Below, one piece after another: positions 7,607-17,790 of a stretch of 64,000 nt of DNA. The notes under the pieces were generated by a model that did not search any database, was not told where the DNA came from, and saw only the letters and a program-made list of their open reading frames with translations. Source of the DNA: Citricoccus sp. SGAir0253 (lineage in GTDB: Bacteria; Actinomycetota; Actinomycetes; Actinomycetales; Micrococcaceae). Both the position numbers and the translations under genes were made by a program. Position 1 is the first letter of the stretch. Every line of letters begins with the position of its first letter. The DNA is taken from positions 1,488,001-1,552,000 of the forward strand of contig NZ_CP039424.1 in assembly GCF_005877055.1 (NCBI RefSeq), given 5' to 3'.

Positions 7607-10108
7607 GTGGGTGCAGACTCCACGCGACCGCGTCCGCCGGGGCGCGACGCCGGGACGGCGACGTCCGGGCCGCGGCCCACGTCGGCGTCCTACACGTCCG
7701 CGACGCCGACGTCCCAGCCGGCCGACGTGTCCCCGGCCGAGCTCGAGACGCGCCCTGCCGGCGGCGGGACCCCGGCCTCCCCGGCGCCCGCCGTGCCCGC
7801 GCCGCCGTCGTCCCCCGCGGGCCTGCCCGCCCCGGCCGCCCCCGCCCCGGGGACGATCGTCTCCCGGCGCCCGCGCAGCCGCCTCGCCCGGCTGACCGGC
7901 CGGATGGCCAACGACTACTCGCCGATCCTCGAACCGCTGATCCGCACCCTGAAGGTCCGCAACCCCAAGGAGGACCTGGACCTGATCATCCGCGCCTTCG
8001 AGGTGGCGGAGAAGTGCCACGCCGGCCAGCGGCGCAAGAGCGGGGACCCCTACATCACCCACCCCGTGGCCGTGGCCACGATCCTGGCCGAGCTCGGCAT
8101 GACCGGCACGACCCTGGCCGGGGCCCTGCTGCACGACACGGTGGAGGACACGAGCTACTCCCTCGAGCAGCTGCGGCGCGACTTCGGCGACGAGGTGGCC
8201 CGCCTGGTGGACGGCGTCACCAAGCTGGACAAGGTCAAGTTCGGCGACGCGGCCCAGGCCGAGACCGTGCGCAAGATGGTGCTGGCCATGGCCGACGACG
8301 TGCGCGTGCTGGTCATCAAGCTCGCCGACCGGCTGCACAACGCCCGCACGTGGCGGTACGTGGCGCCCGAGTCGAGCGCGCGCAAGGCCAAGGAGACGCT
8401 GGAGATCTACGCCCCGCTGGCCCACCGGCTCGGCATGAACACCATCAAGTGGGAGCTGGAGGACCTGTCCTTCGCCGCGCTCTACCCGAAGGTGTACGCC
8501 GAGATCGTCCGGCTGGTGGGGGAGCGGACCCCCGAGCGGGAGAAGAACCTCGCCGCCCTGCGCAGCCAGATCGAGCGGGACCTGCGGGACGCGCGGATCC
8601 GCGCCACCGTCACCGGCCGGCCCAAGCACTTCTACTCGATCTACCAGAAGATGATCGTGCGCGGGAAGGACTTCGACGAGATCCACGACCTGATGGGCGT
8701 GCGCGTGCTCGTGGACTCGGTGCGGGACTGCTACGGCGCCCTCGGGGTGCTGCACTCGAAGTGGAGCCCGCTGCCGGGCCGCTTCAAGGACTACATCGCG
8801 ATGCCCAAGCTCAACATGTATCAGTCCCTGCACACCACGGTGATCGGCCCGGGCGGCAAGCCGGTGGAGATCCAGCTGCGCACCCACGAGATGCACCGCC
8901 GCGCGGAGTACGGCGTGGCCGCGCACTGGAAGTACAAGGACCAGTCCGCCGCGGGCGCGGCGGGCGCGGGGGACCAGACGCCAGCGTGGCTGCGCTCGGT
9001 CATGGACTGGCAGAAGGACACGACGGACCCGAACGAGTTCCTCGAGTCCCTGCGGGCGGAGATCGACGCCGCCGAGGTGTTCGTCTTCACCCCCAAGGGC
9101 GAGGTCATGGCCCTGCCGGCGGGGTCCACGCCGGTGGACTTCGCCTACGCCGTGCACACCGAGGTGGGCCACCGCACGATCGGGGCGCGCGTCAACGGCA
9201 AGCTCGTACCGCTGAACTCCGAGCTGCACCACGGTGACTGGGTGGAGATCTTCACCTCCCGCACCGAGGGGGCCGGCCCCAGCCAGGACTGGCTGGGCTT
9301 CGTGCGCAGTCCCCGGGCCCGGAACAAGATCCGGCACTGGTTCTCGAAGGAGCGCCGCGAGGAGTCCATCGAGAAGGGCAAGGAGCAGCTCACCCGCCAG
9401 CTGCGCAAGATGAACCTGCCGCTGCACCAGCTCATGGGCGCGGAGTCCCTCGCCGAGGTGGCGGCCGAGCTGAACCTGCCGGACATCTCCGCGCTGTACG
9501 CCGCGATCGGGGACAGCAACGTCTCGGTGCAGAACGTCATCGAGCACCTGGAGAAGCGCCACGCCGTCCCGGAGCCCGAGGAATCCCTCGAGACCGCGCC
9601 GATCACGCGCATCACGGCCCCCACCCGGCACCCCGACTCGGGCGTCATGGTCCAGGGCTCCGGGGACGTGCTGGCCAAGCTGGCCCGCTGCTGCACGCCC
9701 GTCCCGCCGGACGAGATCATCGGGTTCGTCACGCGCGGGTCCGGCGTCTCGGTGCACCGCGCGGACTGCCGCAACATCGACCAGCTGCGCGCCGAGCCGG
9801 ACCGCATCGTGGACGTGTCCTGGGCGCCCACCCAGTCCTCGGTCTTCCTCGTGGAGATCCAGGTGGAGGCCCTGGACCGCAAGTCCCTGCTCTCGGACGT
9901 CACGCGCGTGCTGGCCGAGCACCACGTGAACATCCTCTCGGCCTCGGTGAGCACCTCCCGCAGCCGGGTGGCTACCAGCCGCTTCGTCTTCGAGATGGGC
10001 GATCCCAAGTTCCTGAGCCACGTGCTGTCCTCGGTGCGCCGGATCGACGGCGTGTACGACGTCTACCGCACCTCCGGGCGGCAGCGCGAGGACACCGCGG
10101 ACCGCTGA
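7607..10108 (+). CDS. relA: Bifunctional (p)ppGpp synthetase/hydrolase Rel
   Basis: This is the stringent-response enzyme that makes and degrades (p)ppGpp. In order, it has a Pro/Ala-rich N-terminal extension (about 95 residues) and an HD hydrolase domain with an intact HD pair (HDTVEDT, near 177). The synthetase domain carries R-F-K-D near 392, the charge pattern of bifunctional enzymes. TGS (about 485-545) and a C-terminal ACT domain follow. GTG 7607 is preferred over the in-frame ATG 7598 because GGGAAGG (7591-7597) abuts the ATG but is well spaced from the GTG. Both catalytic centres look complete, so it may be the sole long RSH enzyme. Confidence 0.96.
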   Translation: MGADSTRPRPPGRDAGTATSGPRPTSASYTSATPTSQPADVSPAELETRPAGGGTPASPAPAVPAPPSSPAGLPAPAAPAPGTIVSRRPRSRLARLTGRMANDYSPILEPLIRTLKVRNPKEDLDLIIRAFEVAEKCHAGQRRKSGDPYITHPVAVATILAELGMTGTTLAGALLHDTVEDTSYSLEQLRRDFGDEVARLVDGVTKLDKVKFGDAAQAETVRKMVLAMADDVRVLVIKLADRLHNARTWRYVAPESSARKAKETLEIYAPLAHRLGMNTIKWELEDLSFAALYPKVYAEIVRLVGERTPEREKNLAALRSQIERDLRDARIRATVTGRPKHFYSIYQKMIVRGKDFDEIHDLMGVRVLVDSVRDCYGALGVLHSKWSPLPGRFKDYIAMPKLNMYQSLHTTVIGPGGKPVEIQLRTHEMHRRAEYGVAAHWKYKDQSAAGAAGAGDQTPAWLRSVMDWQKDTTDPNEFLESLRAEIDAAEVFVFTPKGEVMALPAGSTPVDFAYAVHTEVGHRTIGARVNGKLVPLNSELHHGDWVEIFTSRTEGAGPSQDWLGFVRSPRARNKIRHWFSKERREESIEKGKEQLTRQLRKMNLPLHQLMGAESLAEVAAELNLPDISALYAAIGDSNVSVQNVIEHLEKRHAVPEPEESLETAPITRITAPTRHPDSGVMVQGSGDVLAKLARCCTPVPPDEIIGFVTRGSGVSVHRADCRNIDQLRAEPDRIVDVSWAPTQSSVFLVEIQVEALDRKSLLSDVTRVLAEHHVNILSASVSTSRSRVATSRFVFEMGDPKFLSHVLSSVRRIDGVYDVYRTSGRQREDTADR

Positions 10109-10128
10109 GCACGCGGGCGGCCCCGGCC

Positions 10129-10794
10129 TCACCCCGGGCGCCCCGGCCGGTCGAGCAGCACCTCCAGGGCCCGCCGCGCGTCCGCCATCCCGGCCCGCCG
10201 GCGCCGGGCCTCGAACCGGTCCCGGAGCCGCTGCGGGTCGCACCGGGGCACCAGCCGGGCCGCGGCCCGCAGCGCCGCCGGCCCCGTGCCGGTGCGCAGC
10301 AGGTCCTCCACGGTCCGCGGCACCGTGGTGCAGCACAGGCCGTGGAGGACCACCACGTCCGCCTCGGCCCCCGGGCCGGGCGCGGGGCGGCCGAGGGCGA
10401 GGGCGGACTGCTCGAGGCGCAGGGTGACGGCCCCCGGGTGCAGGGGCCGCCGGTGGTACCGCGTGACGGAGGCCTCGAGCACGCCGGGCGCCTCGCCGCC
10501 GGCGTGCACCCACGCCGCCGTCAGCCCCATCGCCGCCCACGGCCCCGCCAGCACGGGCCCGGCCAGGCGCCGTACGGCCGCCGCCCGCCAGCGCACCCCC
10601 GCGTCCGCCCCCGCACCTGCCTCCCGACCCGTCGGCCGTCCGTCCGGGGCGCGCGGGTACCGGTCGGCGGGGGCGTAGAGGTCGCCGACGACGTGCACGA
10701 CCAGGCCCGAGCGCTCCATGGCACGCAGCTCGGCGGCCGTGAACGGCATGCCGGGGACGAGGAAGGGCGGGGGCTCGGCCTGCGCGGTGCTCAT
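10129..10794 (-). CDS. AbiEi-like antitoxin/regulator family protein (orphan)
   Basis: This 221-residue protein has the outline of AbiEi-type proteins: an N-terminal winged-helix-like stretch (FTAAELRAMERSGLVVHVVG, then D-L-Y-A-P) and a C-terminal part with the T-V-P-R-T-V-E-D-L-L-R-T element seen in such families. AbiEi is the antitoxin/repressor of the type IV AbiE system, whose toxin AbiEii is a nucleotidyltransferase. No AbiEii-like gene lies nearby, so an independent regulatory role is more likely than a working toxin-antitoxin pair. It sits between convergent rel and the DUF349 gene, downstream of a strong hairpin. The family call is moderate and the function is unknown. Confidence 0.55.
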   Translation of the reverse strand: MSTAQAEPPPFLVPGMPFTAAELRAMERSGLVVHVVGDLYAPADRYPRAPDGRPTGREAGAGADAGVRWRAAAVRRLAGPVLAGPWAAMGLTAAWVHAGGEAPGVLEASVTRYHRRPLHPGAVTLRLEQSALALGRPAPGPGAEADVVVLHGLCCTTVPRTVEDLLRTGTGPAALRAAARLVPRCDPQRLRDRFEARRRRAGMADARRALEVLLDRPGRPG

Positions 10795-10814
10795 CGCCCC
10801 AGCGTGCCACCACG

Positions 10815-10846
10815 ACCGAGGGCCCGGCGGATGCCGGGCCCTCGGT
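10815..10846 (-). terminator. Intrinsic-type terminator after the DUF349 gene
   Basis: ACCGAGGGCCCGGC pairs perfectly with GCCGGGCCCTCGGT over 14 bp with a GGAT loop. It lies 42 nt past the stop of the minus-strand DUF349 gene and just ahead of the AbiEi-like gene. It lacks a clear U-tract. Confidence 0.7.
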
Positions 10847-10887
10847 GTGGATGACTCACCGCCGCCGCTGCGGCGGTGCGGGAGCGC

Positions 10888-12624
10888 TCAGCGCAGTCCC
10901 TGCGCCGACTTCTGCAGCGTCTCGAGCCACATCCGCCGGGCGTCGAGGGCCTCCTGGGCCTTCGCGATCGCGCGGGCGTCGCCCTTGGACTGCGCTCGGG
11001 CCAGGTCCTCCTCGAGCTCGGCGACCTTGTCCTCGAGCTGGCTCAGCGCGGAGTTCGTGCGGGCCTTCGTCTCGGGGTTGGTCTTGCGCCAGTGCTCGTC
11101 CTCGGCGGACCTCAGGCCCTCCTCGAGACGGCGGAAGGCCGCCTCCATCCGGGAGACGTCCTTGCGCGGCACGCGGCCGGCCTCCTCCCAGCGGCCCCGC
11201 AGCTCGTTGAGCGCCCGGCGCGCGGCCTTGACGTCCTTGACGGGCAGCAGCTTCTGGCCCTCGGCGAGGATCTGCTCCTTGACCTTGAGGTTCTCGCCGT
11301 ACTCGCGGTCGACCTCGTCGTTGGCCGCCTTGCGGGCGTTGAAGAAGACGTCCTGGGCGGCCCGGAACCGGGCCCACAGGGCGTCGTCCTCCTTGCGGGA
11401 GGCCCGCGGGGCCGCCTTCCACTCGTCCATCAGGTCCCGGTAGGCCCCGGCGGTCGCGCCCCAGTCCGTGGAGGTGGACAGGGCCTCGGCGCGCGCGATG
11501 AGCTTCTCCTTGGCCGCCTTGGCCTGCGCGTTGGTCGAGTCCAGCTGCGAGAAGAACGCGCGGCGGTGCTTGTCCAGGGTGGTGCGGGCCGTGCGGAACC
11601 GCTTCCACAGGGCGTCCTCGACGGACTTGCCGAGGCGCGGGCCGGCCTTCTGGGCCGTCTTCCACTCCTCGAACAGCTCGGCCATGCGGGCGCTGGTGTG
11701 CTTCCACTGCACCTGGGCCGGGTCCTTGGCGGCCATGGCCTCGGCCTCGGCCACGATCGCCTCGCGCGTGGCGAGCTGCTCGGCCTGCGCCTTCTCCAGG
11801 GCGATCCGCTCGGCGACCTTGAGGTCGTCCAGCCGGGTCTGCAGGGCCTCCACGCGGGCGCGCAGCGCCGGCATGTCACCGATCATGCCGCGCTCGGCGA
11901 TGGTCTGGCGCAGGTGACCCAGGGTCTTCTGGATCTCCCCGGCCGGCGCGCCGGTGGCCACGCGCTGCTCCAGCAGCATCAGCTGCGAGACGACCTCGTC
12001 GTACTTGCGCGCGAAGTAGGCGATGGCCTCCTCGGCCGTGCCGTCGGGGAACTGCCCCACGGGGTGCTGCTCCTCGCCGTCGACCAGCGTGACGTGGCCG
12101 TCCTCGCTCACCGTGGCGAAGCGCGCGGCCTCCTCCAGCGGGGTGGAGTACGTCGGCGCCGGCAGCGGGGCGGCCGGCGCGGCCGGGCCCTTGGCCGGGC
12201 GCGCCGTGGCCGGCTTCGGCACCCCGGACGGCTTGGGCGCCCCCGGGCGGCCGGGTCGCGGTCCCGGGGTGCCCGACGCCGGCCCGGGCGCGGGGGTGCC
12301 GTCGGCCGCGGGGGTCTCAGCGGCGTCCGGGGCGGCGTCCGCGCCCTCGGTGCCGGTGGTCCCGGAGCCGGGGACCTCGTCGCCGTCCGGGGCGGGCGTG
12401 GCGTCCGCGGACTCGCCGTACGCCTTCACGGAGGCCACGACGGCCTCGGTCTCGGCGTCGGCCGCCGAGGGCCGGGGGGCCGTGGCCTGGTCGGGCTGGT
12501 CGTCCTGGGTGGCAGGGACCTCCGGGGCGTGCTCCGGGGCGGACTGCCCCACGGGCTGCGGGGCGGCCTCCTCGGGGGCCTGCGGGGTGGTCTGCTGGTC
12601 GTCGGGTTGCTGACTGGTGGTCAC
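10888..12624 (-). CDS. DUF349 domain-containing protein
   Basis: The 578-residue protein has an N-terminal disordered half rich in Ala, Pro, Asp and Gln (about 1-190) followed by several helical DUF349 repeats. The repeat signature is a W-x-x-A-x-R-A-x-R-x-x-x-D-x-L-W-x-R-F pattern, seen for example around DALWARFRAAQDVFFNARK. The C-terminus is a coiled coil (LSQLEDKVAELEEDLARAQ). DUF349 proteins are common and conserved in actinobacteria but have no settled function. The GTG at 12624 (VTTSQQPDD) is preferred over longer in-frame starts because the upstream residues look non-coding and a GAGAG site precedes it. The gene is divergent from hisS. Confidence 0.88.
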   Translation of the reverse strand: MTTSQQPDDQQTTPQAPEEAAPQPVGQSAPEHAPEVPATQDDQPDQATAPRPSAADAETEAVVASVKAYGESADATPAPDGDEVPGSGTTGTEGADAAPDAAETPAADGTPAPGPASGTPGPRPGRPGAPKPSGVPKPATARPAKGPAAPAAPLPAPTYSTPLEEAARFATVSEDGHVTLVDGEEQHPVGQFPDGTAEEAIAYFARKYDEVVSQLMLLEQRVATGAPAGEIQKTLGHLRQTIAERGMIGDMPALRARVEALQTRLDDLKVAERIALEKAQAEQLATREAIVAEAEAMAAKDPAQVQWKHTSARMAELFEEWKTAQKAGPRLGKSVEDALWKRFRTARTTLDKHRRAFFSQLDSTNAQAKAAKEKLIARAEALSTSTDWGATAGAYRDLMDEWKAAPRASRKEDDALWARFRAAQDVFFNARKAANDEVDREYGENLKVKEQILAEGQKLLPVKDVKAARRALNELRGRWEEAGRVPRKDVSRMEAAFRRLEEGLRSAEDEHWRKTNPETKARTNSALSQLEDKVAELEEDLARAQSKGDARAIAKAQEALDARRMWLETLQKSAQGLR

Positions 12625-12710
12625 CGCTGGAACTCTCTGCTGGTGCCCTGCACCGGCTGGCGGCCGCAGGGATTCGTGGACACGGTCACGTCCAGCGTAC
12701 CGGCTGGACC

Positions 12711-12716
12711 TAGAAT
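12711..12716 (+). promoter_or_regulatory. -10 hexamer TAGAAT for hisS
   Basis: TAGAAT lies 42 nt before the hisS ATG, with initiation expected near 12723. It sits in the divergent gap between hisS and the DUF349 gene. Confidence 0.5.
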
Positions 12717-12758
12717 GGGACGCCGACCCCCTCAACACTCCCTAGCAGAAGGCGGCCC

Positions 12759-14114
12759 ATGTCCCGCAAGGCATCCCTGTCCGGTTTCCACGAATGGCTT
12801 CCCGCGGAGCGGATCGTGGAGCAGCACGTCCTGGACACCCTGCGGCGCACCTTCGAGCTGCACGGCTTCTCCTCGATCGAGACGCGGGCCGTGGAGACCC
12901 TCGGCCAGCTGCTGCGCAAGGGGGAGATCGACAAGGAGGTCTACGCGGTCTCCCGGCTGCAGGCCGATCCCGGCGACCGCGCCGAGGCGCCCGACGACCC
13001 GAACCGGCTGGCGCTGCACTTCGACCTGACGGTGCCGTTCGCCCGCTACGTGGTGGAGAACGCCGGGCACCTGTCCTTCCCGTTCCGCCGCTACCAGATC
13101 CAGAAGGTGTGGCGCGGCGAGCGCCCCCAGGAGGGGCGGGCCCGCGAGTTCACGCAGGCGGACATCGACGTGGTGGGCGACGGCTCCCTGCCGTTCCGCT
13201 ACGACGTGGACGTCGCGCTGGTCATGGCCGAGGCGCTGGGCTCGCTGCCGATCGGCGACTTCACCATCCGGATCAACAACCGGAAGCTCGCCGAGGGCTT
13301 CTACCGCGGCCTGGGCCTGGAGGACACCGCCGGGGTGCTGCGCAACATCGACAAGCTCGAGAAGGTCGGGGCCGAGGAGGTCTCCCGGCTGCTGCAGGCC
13401 GAGCTCGGGGCCACGCCGGAGCAGGCCGCGCAGGCCCTGGCCCTGGCCGCCATCCGCACCCCGGACACCTCCTTCGTGGAGCAGGTCCGCGCCCTCGGGG
13501 TGGACCACGAGCTGCTGGAGGAGGGGCTCGACGAGCTGGCCGCCGTCGTCGGGGAGCTGCACCGCCGCGCCCCGGGCCGCGCCGTGGCGGACCTCTCGAT
13601 CGCCCGGGGCCTGGACTACTACACGGGCACCGTGTACGAGACGGTGCTGGCCGGCCACGAGCAGCTCGGCTCGATCTGCTCCGGCGGGCGCTACGACGCC
13701 CTCGCGGCCAAGGGCAACCGCACGTTCCCCGGCGTCGGGCTGTCGATCGGCGTGACCCGGCTGCTGATGCGCATGTTCTCCCGGCAGATGGCCACGGCCT
13801 CCCGCCCGGTGCCGACCGCCGTGTACGTCGCCCTGACCCACGACGACGACTGGTCGGCCGCACAGGACACCGCCGGCGCGCTGCGCTCGCGCGGCATCGC
13901 CGCCGAGGTGGCCGTCTCGGCCGAGAAGTTCGGCAAGCAGATCAAGTACGCGGACCGCCGCGGCATCCCGTTCGTCTGGTTCACCCGGACCGACGAGGCG
14001 GGCCGCACCGTCCACGAGGTCAAGGACATCCGCTCGGGCGAGCAGGTCGAGGCCGATCCGCAGTGCTGGATGCCGCCGGCCGAGGACCTGCGCCCGCGGG
14101 TCATCGGCGCCTGA
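12759..14114 (+). CDS. hisS: Histidyl-tRNA synthetase
   Basis: This class II synthetase charges tRNA-His. Visible elements are FDLTVPFARYV, a motif 2 region (RYQIQKVWRGERPQEGRARE), the histidine-binding RGLDYYTGTVYE block and a C-terminal anticodon-binding domain (about 340-450, with IAAEVAVSAEKFGKQIKYAD). The ATG at 12759 follows an AGAAGGCGG site. At 451 residues, with the insert following motif 1, the length fits actinobacterial HisRS. Its 3' end overlaps by 14 bases with the convergent permease gene. Confidence 0.96.
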   Translation: MSRKASLSGFHEWLPAERIVEQHVLDTLRRTFELHGFSSIETRAVETLGQLLRKGEIDKEVYAVSRLQADPGDRAEAPDDPNRLALHFDLTVPFARYVVENAGHLSFPFRRYQIQKVWRGERPQEGRAREFTQADIDVVGDGSLPFRYDVDVALVMAEALGSLPIGDFTIRINNRKLAEGFYRGLGLEDTAGVLRNIDKLEKVGAEEVSRLLQAELGATPEQAAQALALAAIRTPDTSFVEQVRALGVDHELLEEGLDELAAVVGELHRRAPGRAVADLSIARGLDYYTGTVYETVLAGHEQLGSICSGGRYDALAAKGNRTFPGVGLSIGVTRLLMRMFSRQMATASRPVPTAVYVALTHDDDWSAAQDTAGALRSRGIAAEVAVSAEKFGKQIKYADRRGIPFVWFTRTDEAGRTVHEVKDIRSGEQVEADPQCWMPPAEDLRPRVIGA

Positions 14115-15420
14115 GCCGGCGCCGGGCGAGCACGAGGGCCCGCCCGGCGATCCCGGCGGCGAAGACGGCGAGCATCGCCAGCACCGAGGCCGGCGGCAGG
14201 GTGGCCGCCAGCACCGCGCACGCCGCGGCCCCCGCGAGGTTGAGCCACCGCGGGCCCGGCACCACGCGCTCGGCGAGCGTGGCGGCGGCGAGGTTGGCGA
14301 CCGCGTAGTACACGAGCACCCCGAAGGACGAGAGTCCCACCACGGTCAGGACGTCCGTGGTGAGCAGCAGCACCACCACGACGCCGGCCGCGGCCAGCTG
14401 TGCCACCCACGGCACCGAGGTGCGCGCCGAGATGCGGGCCAGGGGGCGGGGCAGGTCGCCCTCGCGCGCCATCGCCAGCCCGGTGCGGGAGATCCCGGCG
14501 ACGAGGTTCAGCATCGAGCCCAGGCAGGCCAGGGCGGCGCCGAGCACGGCGATCCACGCCCACGGCGGCCCGAACAGCACCACGACGGCGTCCCGCACGG
14601 CGGTCGGCGAGCCGGCCAGCCGGTCCGGGCCGAGCACGGCCAGCAGGGACACGGTGAGCAGGCCGTAGAGCGCGAGCGTGGCCGCCAGCGCGCCGAGGAC
14701 GGCCCGGGGGATGGTGCGGCGCGGCGAGCGCACCTCCTCGCCCAGCGTGGCGATCCGCGCGTAGCCGGCGAACGCGAAGAACAGCAGGCCGGCGCCCTGC
14801 AGGACCCCCAGCGGTCCGGGGCCGGCGCCGGGCAGGACCGCGCCGCCGTCGGGACCGGGGCCCGGGGCGCGCACCCCGGCCAGGCCGGCGACGATCACCA
14901 CGGCGAGCACGAGCAGCACGGGGACCAGGATCGCGACCGTGGCCTGCACGGTGCGGGTGATCCCGGCGAGGTTCACCGCCGTCACCCCCACGACGGCGGC
15001 GATCGCCACCGCCCGGGCGGCCCCGTCCCCGGCGCCGGACGCGACGGGCACGAGGTACAGGGCGAGCGTGTAGGCCATCGCGGCGATCGAGGCGGACTTG
15101 CCGGTGACGAAGCCCCAGCCGGCCACGAACCCCGCCCAGGGCCCGAGCTGGCGGCGGCCGTACACGTAGGCCCCGCCCGAGGTGGGGTGCACCGCCGCGA
15201 GCTGGGCCGTGGAGGTGGCGTTGAGCCACGCGGTGGCCCCGGCGAGCAGCAGCGCCAGCGGCACGAGGGTCCCGGCGGCCGCGGCCGCCAGGCCGATGGA
15301 GGTGAACACGCCGGCCCCGACCATCGAGCCCACGCCGACGACGATCGCCCCGGGCAGCCCGAGGCGCCGGGCGAGGGCCGCGGGCGGCGGCGTCGGGGCG
15401 GGGGACGGGGGGACGGTCAC
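14101..15420 (-). CDS. APC-superfamily amino acid permease
   Basis: The 439-residue integral membrane protein has about 12 predicted transmembrane segments. The APC signature in the first helix reads LPGAIVVGVGSMVGAGVFT, including the substrate-binding GxGxxxGxG pattern, followed by a conserved P-T-S-G-G-A-Y-x-Y-G segment in the third helix region. Such proteins are secondary transporters for amino acids or related amines. The specific substrate cannot be read from sequence. The start is GTG at 15420. It is divergent from aspS and convergent with hisS, with no co-directional partner, so it is probably a single-gene unit. Confidence 0.88.
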   Translation of the reverse strand: MTVPPSPAPTPPPAALARRLGLPGAIVVGVGSMVGAGVFTSIGLAAAAAGTLVPLALLLAGATAWLNATSTAQLAAVHPTSGGAYVYGRRQLGPWAGFVAGWGFVTGKSASIAAMAYTLALYLVPVASGAGDGAARAVAIAAVVGVTAVNLAGITRTVQATVAILVPVLLVLAVVIVAGLAGVRAPGPGPDGGAVLPGAGPGPLGVLQGAGLLFFAFAGYARIATLGEEVRSPRRTIPRAVLGALAATLALYGLLTVSLLAVLGPDRLAGSPTAVRDAVVVLFGPPWAWIAVLGAALACLGSMLNLVAGISRTGLAMAREGDLPRPLARISARTSVPWVAQLAAAGVVVVLLLTTDVLTVVGLSSFGVLVYYAVANLAAATLAERVVPGPRWLNLAGAAACAVLAATLPPASVLAMLAVFAAGIAGRALVLARRRLRRR

Positions 15421-15519
15421 GGTGGCTCCTGGGGGACGGGCGGCGAGGACTGCGCCGCGGGGTCGGGTGGGGACGGCCGGTGGGGCGCCGCGCGGGGACG
15501 GCGGGCCCCGGCCACCGAC

Positions 15520-15525
15520 TAGACT
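15520..15525 (+). promoter_or_regulatory. -10 hexamer TAGACT for aspS
   Basis: TAGACT predicts a transcript start near 15532 and a leader of about 115 nt that is GC-rich at its 5' end. No T-box features (no AGGGUGGnACCGCG-type core) are visible in the leader. Confidence 0.5.
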
Positions 15526-15646
15526 CGTCCGGGGCCGGTCGGCGCCGAGGCCCCGCCGGGGTCCCGGCCGCGGACGGCTGAAGACCTACCACACCAGAGA
15601 ACACACCAGATGAACATCCCGGGGACCCGGGACCGGAAGGACCTCC

Positions 15647-17512
15647 GTGCTGCGCACCCATCAGCTGGGCGAACTGAACTCCTCGCTCATCAGCCAGACC
15701 GTCACCGTCACCGGCTGGGTGGCCCGCCGTCGCGACCACGGCGGCGTGGCCTTCGTGGACCTGCGGGACGCGTCCGGGGTCGCCCAGGTCGTGGTGCGGG
15801 ACGAGGCCGACTTCGACCCGCTGCGCAACGAGTTCGTCCTGCAGGTCACCGGCACCGTGGAGCGCCGGCCCGAGGGCAACGAGAACCCGCACCTGCCCAC
15901 GGGCGAGGTGGAGCTGATCGCGGACACGGTGACCGTGCTCAACACCGCCGCCCCGCTGCCGTTCCAGGTGGACGAGCACGTGGAGGTCGGCGAGGAGGCC
16001 CGGCTGCGCCACCGCTACCTGGACCTGCGCCGCCCCGGCCCGGCCCGCATCATGCGCCTGCGCTCCGAGGTGAACCGCACGGCCCGCGAGCTGCTGCACT
16101 CCGAGGGGTTCATCGAGGTCGAGACCCCCACCCTGACCCGCTCGACGCCGGAGGGCGCGCGGGACTTCCTCGTGCCGGCCCGGCTCTCGCCCGGCTCGTG
16201 GTACGCCCTGCCGCAGTCCCCGCAGCTGTTCAAGCAGCTCCTGCAGGTCGGCGGCATCGAGAAGTACTTCCAGATCGCCCGCTGCTACCGGGACGAGGAC
16301 TTCCGCGCGGACCGCCAGCCCGAGTTCACCCAGCTGGACATCGAGGCCTCCTTCGTCGAGCAGGACGACGTCATCGCCCTCGGCGAGCGGATCGTCAAGG
16401 CCGTGTGGTCCCTCGTGGGCGTGGACGTGCCCACCCCCATCCGCCGGATGACCTACCGCGAGGCGATGGAGAAGTACGGCTCGGACAAGCCGGACCTGCG
16501 CTTCGGCCTGGAGCTGACCGACCTCACCGCGTACTTCGCCGACACCCCCTTCCGCGTCTTCCAGGCGCCGTACGTGGGCGCGGTCGTCATGCCGGGCGGG
16601 GCCTCCCAGCCGCGCCGGACGCTGGACGCCTGGCAGGAGTGGGCCAAGCAGCGCGGCGCGAAGGGCCTGGCCTACGTGCTCGTGCAGGAGGACGGCTCGC
16701 TCACCGGCCCGGTGTCCAAGAACATCTCGGACGAGGAGAAGGCCGGGCTGGCCGCGGCCACCGGCGCGAACCCGGGGGACTGCGTGTTCTTCGCCGCGGG
16801 CGATCCCAAGGCCTCCCGCGCCCTGCTCGGTGCCGCCCGCGTGGAGATCGGCCACCGGGTGGGCCTGGTGCGGGACGCCGGCCCGGACCTGCCCGCGGCC
16901 GAGGCCGACTGGAGCTTCGTGTGGGTCGTGGACGCCCCCATGTTCGAGCCCGCCGCGGACGCGGAGGCCTCCGGGGACGTGGCCGTCGGCTCGGGCGCGT
17001 GGACCGCCGTGCACCACGCCTTCACCTCCCCGCGCCCGGAGTACCTGGACACCTTCGACACCGACCCGGAGAACGCGCTGTCCTACGCCTACGACATCGT
17101 GGTCAACGGCAACGAGGTCGGCGGCGGCTCCATCCGCATCCACCAGCGCGAGGTCCAGGAGCGGGTGTTCCGGCTGATGGGCCTGGACCGCGAGTCGGCA
17201 CAGTCCAAGTTCGGGTTCCTGCTGGAGGGCTTCAAGTACGGCGCCCCGCCGCACGGCGGCATCGCCTTCGGCTGGGACCGCATCGTGGCCCTGCTCGCGG
17301 GCACGGACTCCATCCGCGAGGTCATCGCCTTCCCGAAGACGGGCAACGGCTACGACCCGCTCACCGCCGCCCCCGCGCCGATCACCCCGCAGCAGCGCAA
17401 GGAGGCCGGGGTGGACGCCAGGCCGGAGCCGAAGGGGGACCACAAGGGCGAGCAGAAGGCCGCGCCGACGGCGGCGCCCGCGGCCGGCCAGGGGTCCGCG
17501 GCCGGTGCCTGA
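15647..17512 (+). CDS. aspS: Aspartyl-tRNA synthetase
   Basis: This class II bacterial-type AspRS has an N-terminal OB-fold anticodon-binding domain (about 1-105), motif 2 ([20 protein letters not shown]), a central GAD insertion (about 295-420) and motif 3 ([14 protein letters not shown]) near 540-553. The GTG at 15647 is set by GGAAGGA at 15635-15641. A roughly 40-residue Lys/Ala/Pro-rich tail extends past the catalytic core. Whether it is discriminating or also charges tRNA-Asn cannot be settled here, since neither asnS nor gatCAB is in view. It overlaps the next small gene by 8 bases. Confidence 0.95.
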   Translation: MLRTHQLGELNSSLISQTVTVTGWVARRRDHGGVAFVDLRDASGVAQVVVRDEADFDPLRNEFVLQVTGTVERRPEGNENPHLPTGEVELIADTVTVLNTAAPLPFQVDEHVEVGEEARLRHRYLDLRRPGPARIMRLRSEVNRTARELLHSEGFIEVETPTLTRSTPEGARDFLVPARLSPGSWYALPQSPQLFKQLLQVGGIEKYFQIARCYRDEDFRADRQPEFTQLDIEASFVEQDDVIALGERIVKAVWSLVGVDVPTPIRRMTYREAMEKYGSDKPDLRFGLELTDLTAYFADTPFRVFQAPYVGAVVMPGGASQPRRTLDAWQEWAKQRGAKGLAYVLVQEDGSLTGPVSKNISDEEKAGLAAATGANPGDCVFFAAGDPKASRALLGAARVEIGHRVGLVRDAGPDLPAAEADWSFVWVVDAPMFEPAADAEASGDVAVGSGAWTAVHHAFTSPRPEYLDTFDTDPENALSYAYDIVVNGNEVGGGSIRIHQREVQERVFRLMGLDRESAQSKFGFLLEGFKYGAPPHGGIAFGWDRIVALLAGTDSIREVIAFPKTGNGYDPLTAAPAPITPQQRKEAGVDARPEPKGDHKGEQKAAPTAAPAAGQGSAAGA

Positions 17513-17762
17513 TCCGGTCCGCAGCCCCGCGCCCGGGCCGCGCGGCCCGGGCGCCGGCCGGCCGCCGACCTGGGCCGGCACGCTCCCGGTGGTCGTGGCG
17601 GCCTTCGCCACCCACATGGTCGTCGACCTCGCCACGGACTGGCCGGCACTGGTGCGCTGGGGGCTCGCCCTGGGGGCGGGCCTGGTGGCCGGTGCCATCG
17701 GCGTCTCGGCGTGGACGGCCGCGCAGCGCCGCCGCGGGGACGCCGCGGACCGCGGCCGCTGA
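17505..17762 (+). CDS. Small membrane protein downstream of aspS
   Basis: This 85-residue protein starts at GTG 17505 and overlaps the aspS stop, as expected for a translationally coupled gene. After a Pro/Gly-rich N-terminus it shows two hydrophobic stretches (about 27-45 and 50-68) and an Arg-rich C-terminus, so a two-pass membrane topology is likely. I do not recognise a family. The coupling and GC-biased third positions favour a real gene. Its stop lies within a hairpin shared with convergent dtd. Confidence 0.6.
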   Translation: MPDPVRSPAPGPRGPGAGRPPTWAGTLPVVVAAFATHMVVDLATDWPALVRWGLALGAGLVAGAIGVSAWTAAQRRRGDAADRGR

Positions 17763-17790
17763 GCCGCGCCGGGCTCAGCCCCGGCGCGGC
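17763..17790. terminator. Bidirectional terminator between aspS unit and dtd
   Basis: GCCGCGCCGGG (17763-17773) pairs perfectly with CCCGGCGCGGC (17780-17790). It lies between two convergent genes and includes the dtd stop codon in its loop, so it could serve both transcripts. Confidence 0.6.

Noticed and set aside
5969-10813. A 1614-codon open frame on the minus strand across secF and rel
   Set aside because: It mirrors the codon structure of well-identified plus-strand genes, has no recognisable domains, and is very rich in Arg, Gly, Ala and His, as expected for antisense frames in GC-rich DNA.
13691-17698. A 1335-codon minus-strand frame across hisS, the permease and aspS
   Set aside because: It spans genes on both strands that are identified by motifs; only shadow composition is seen.
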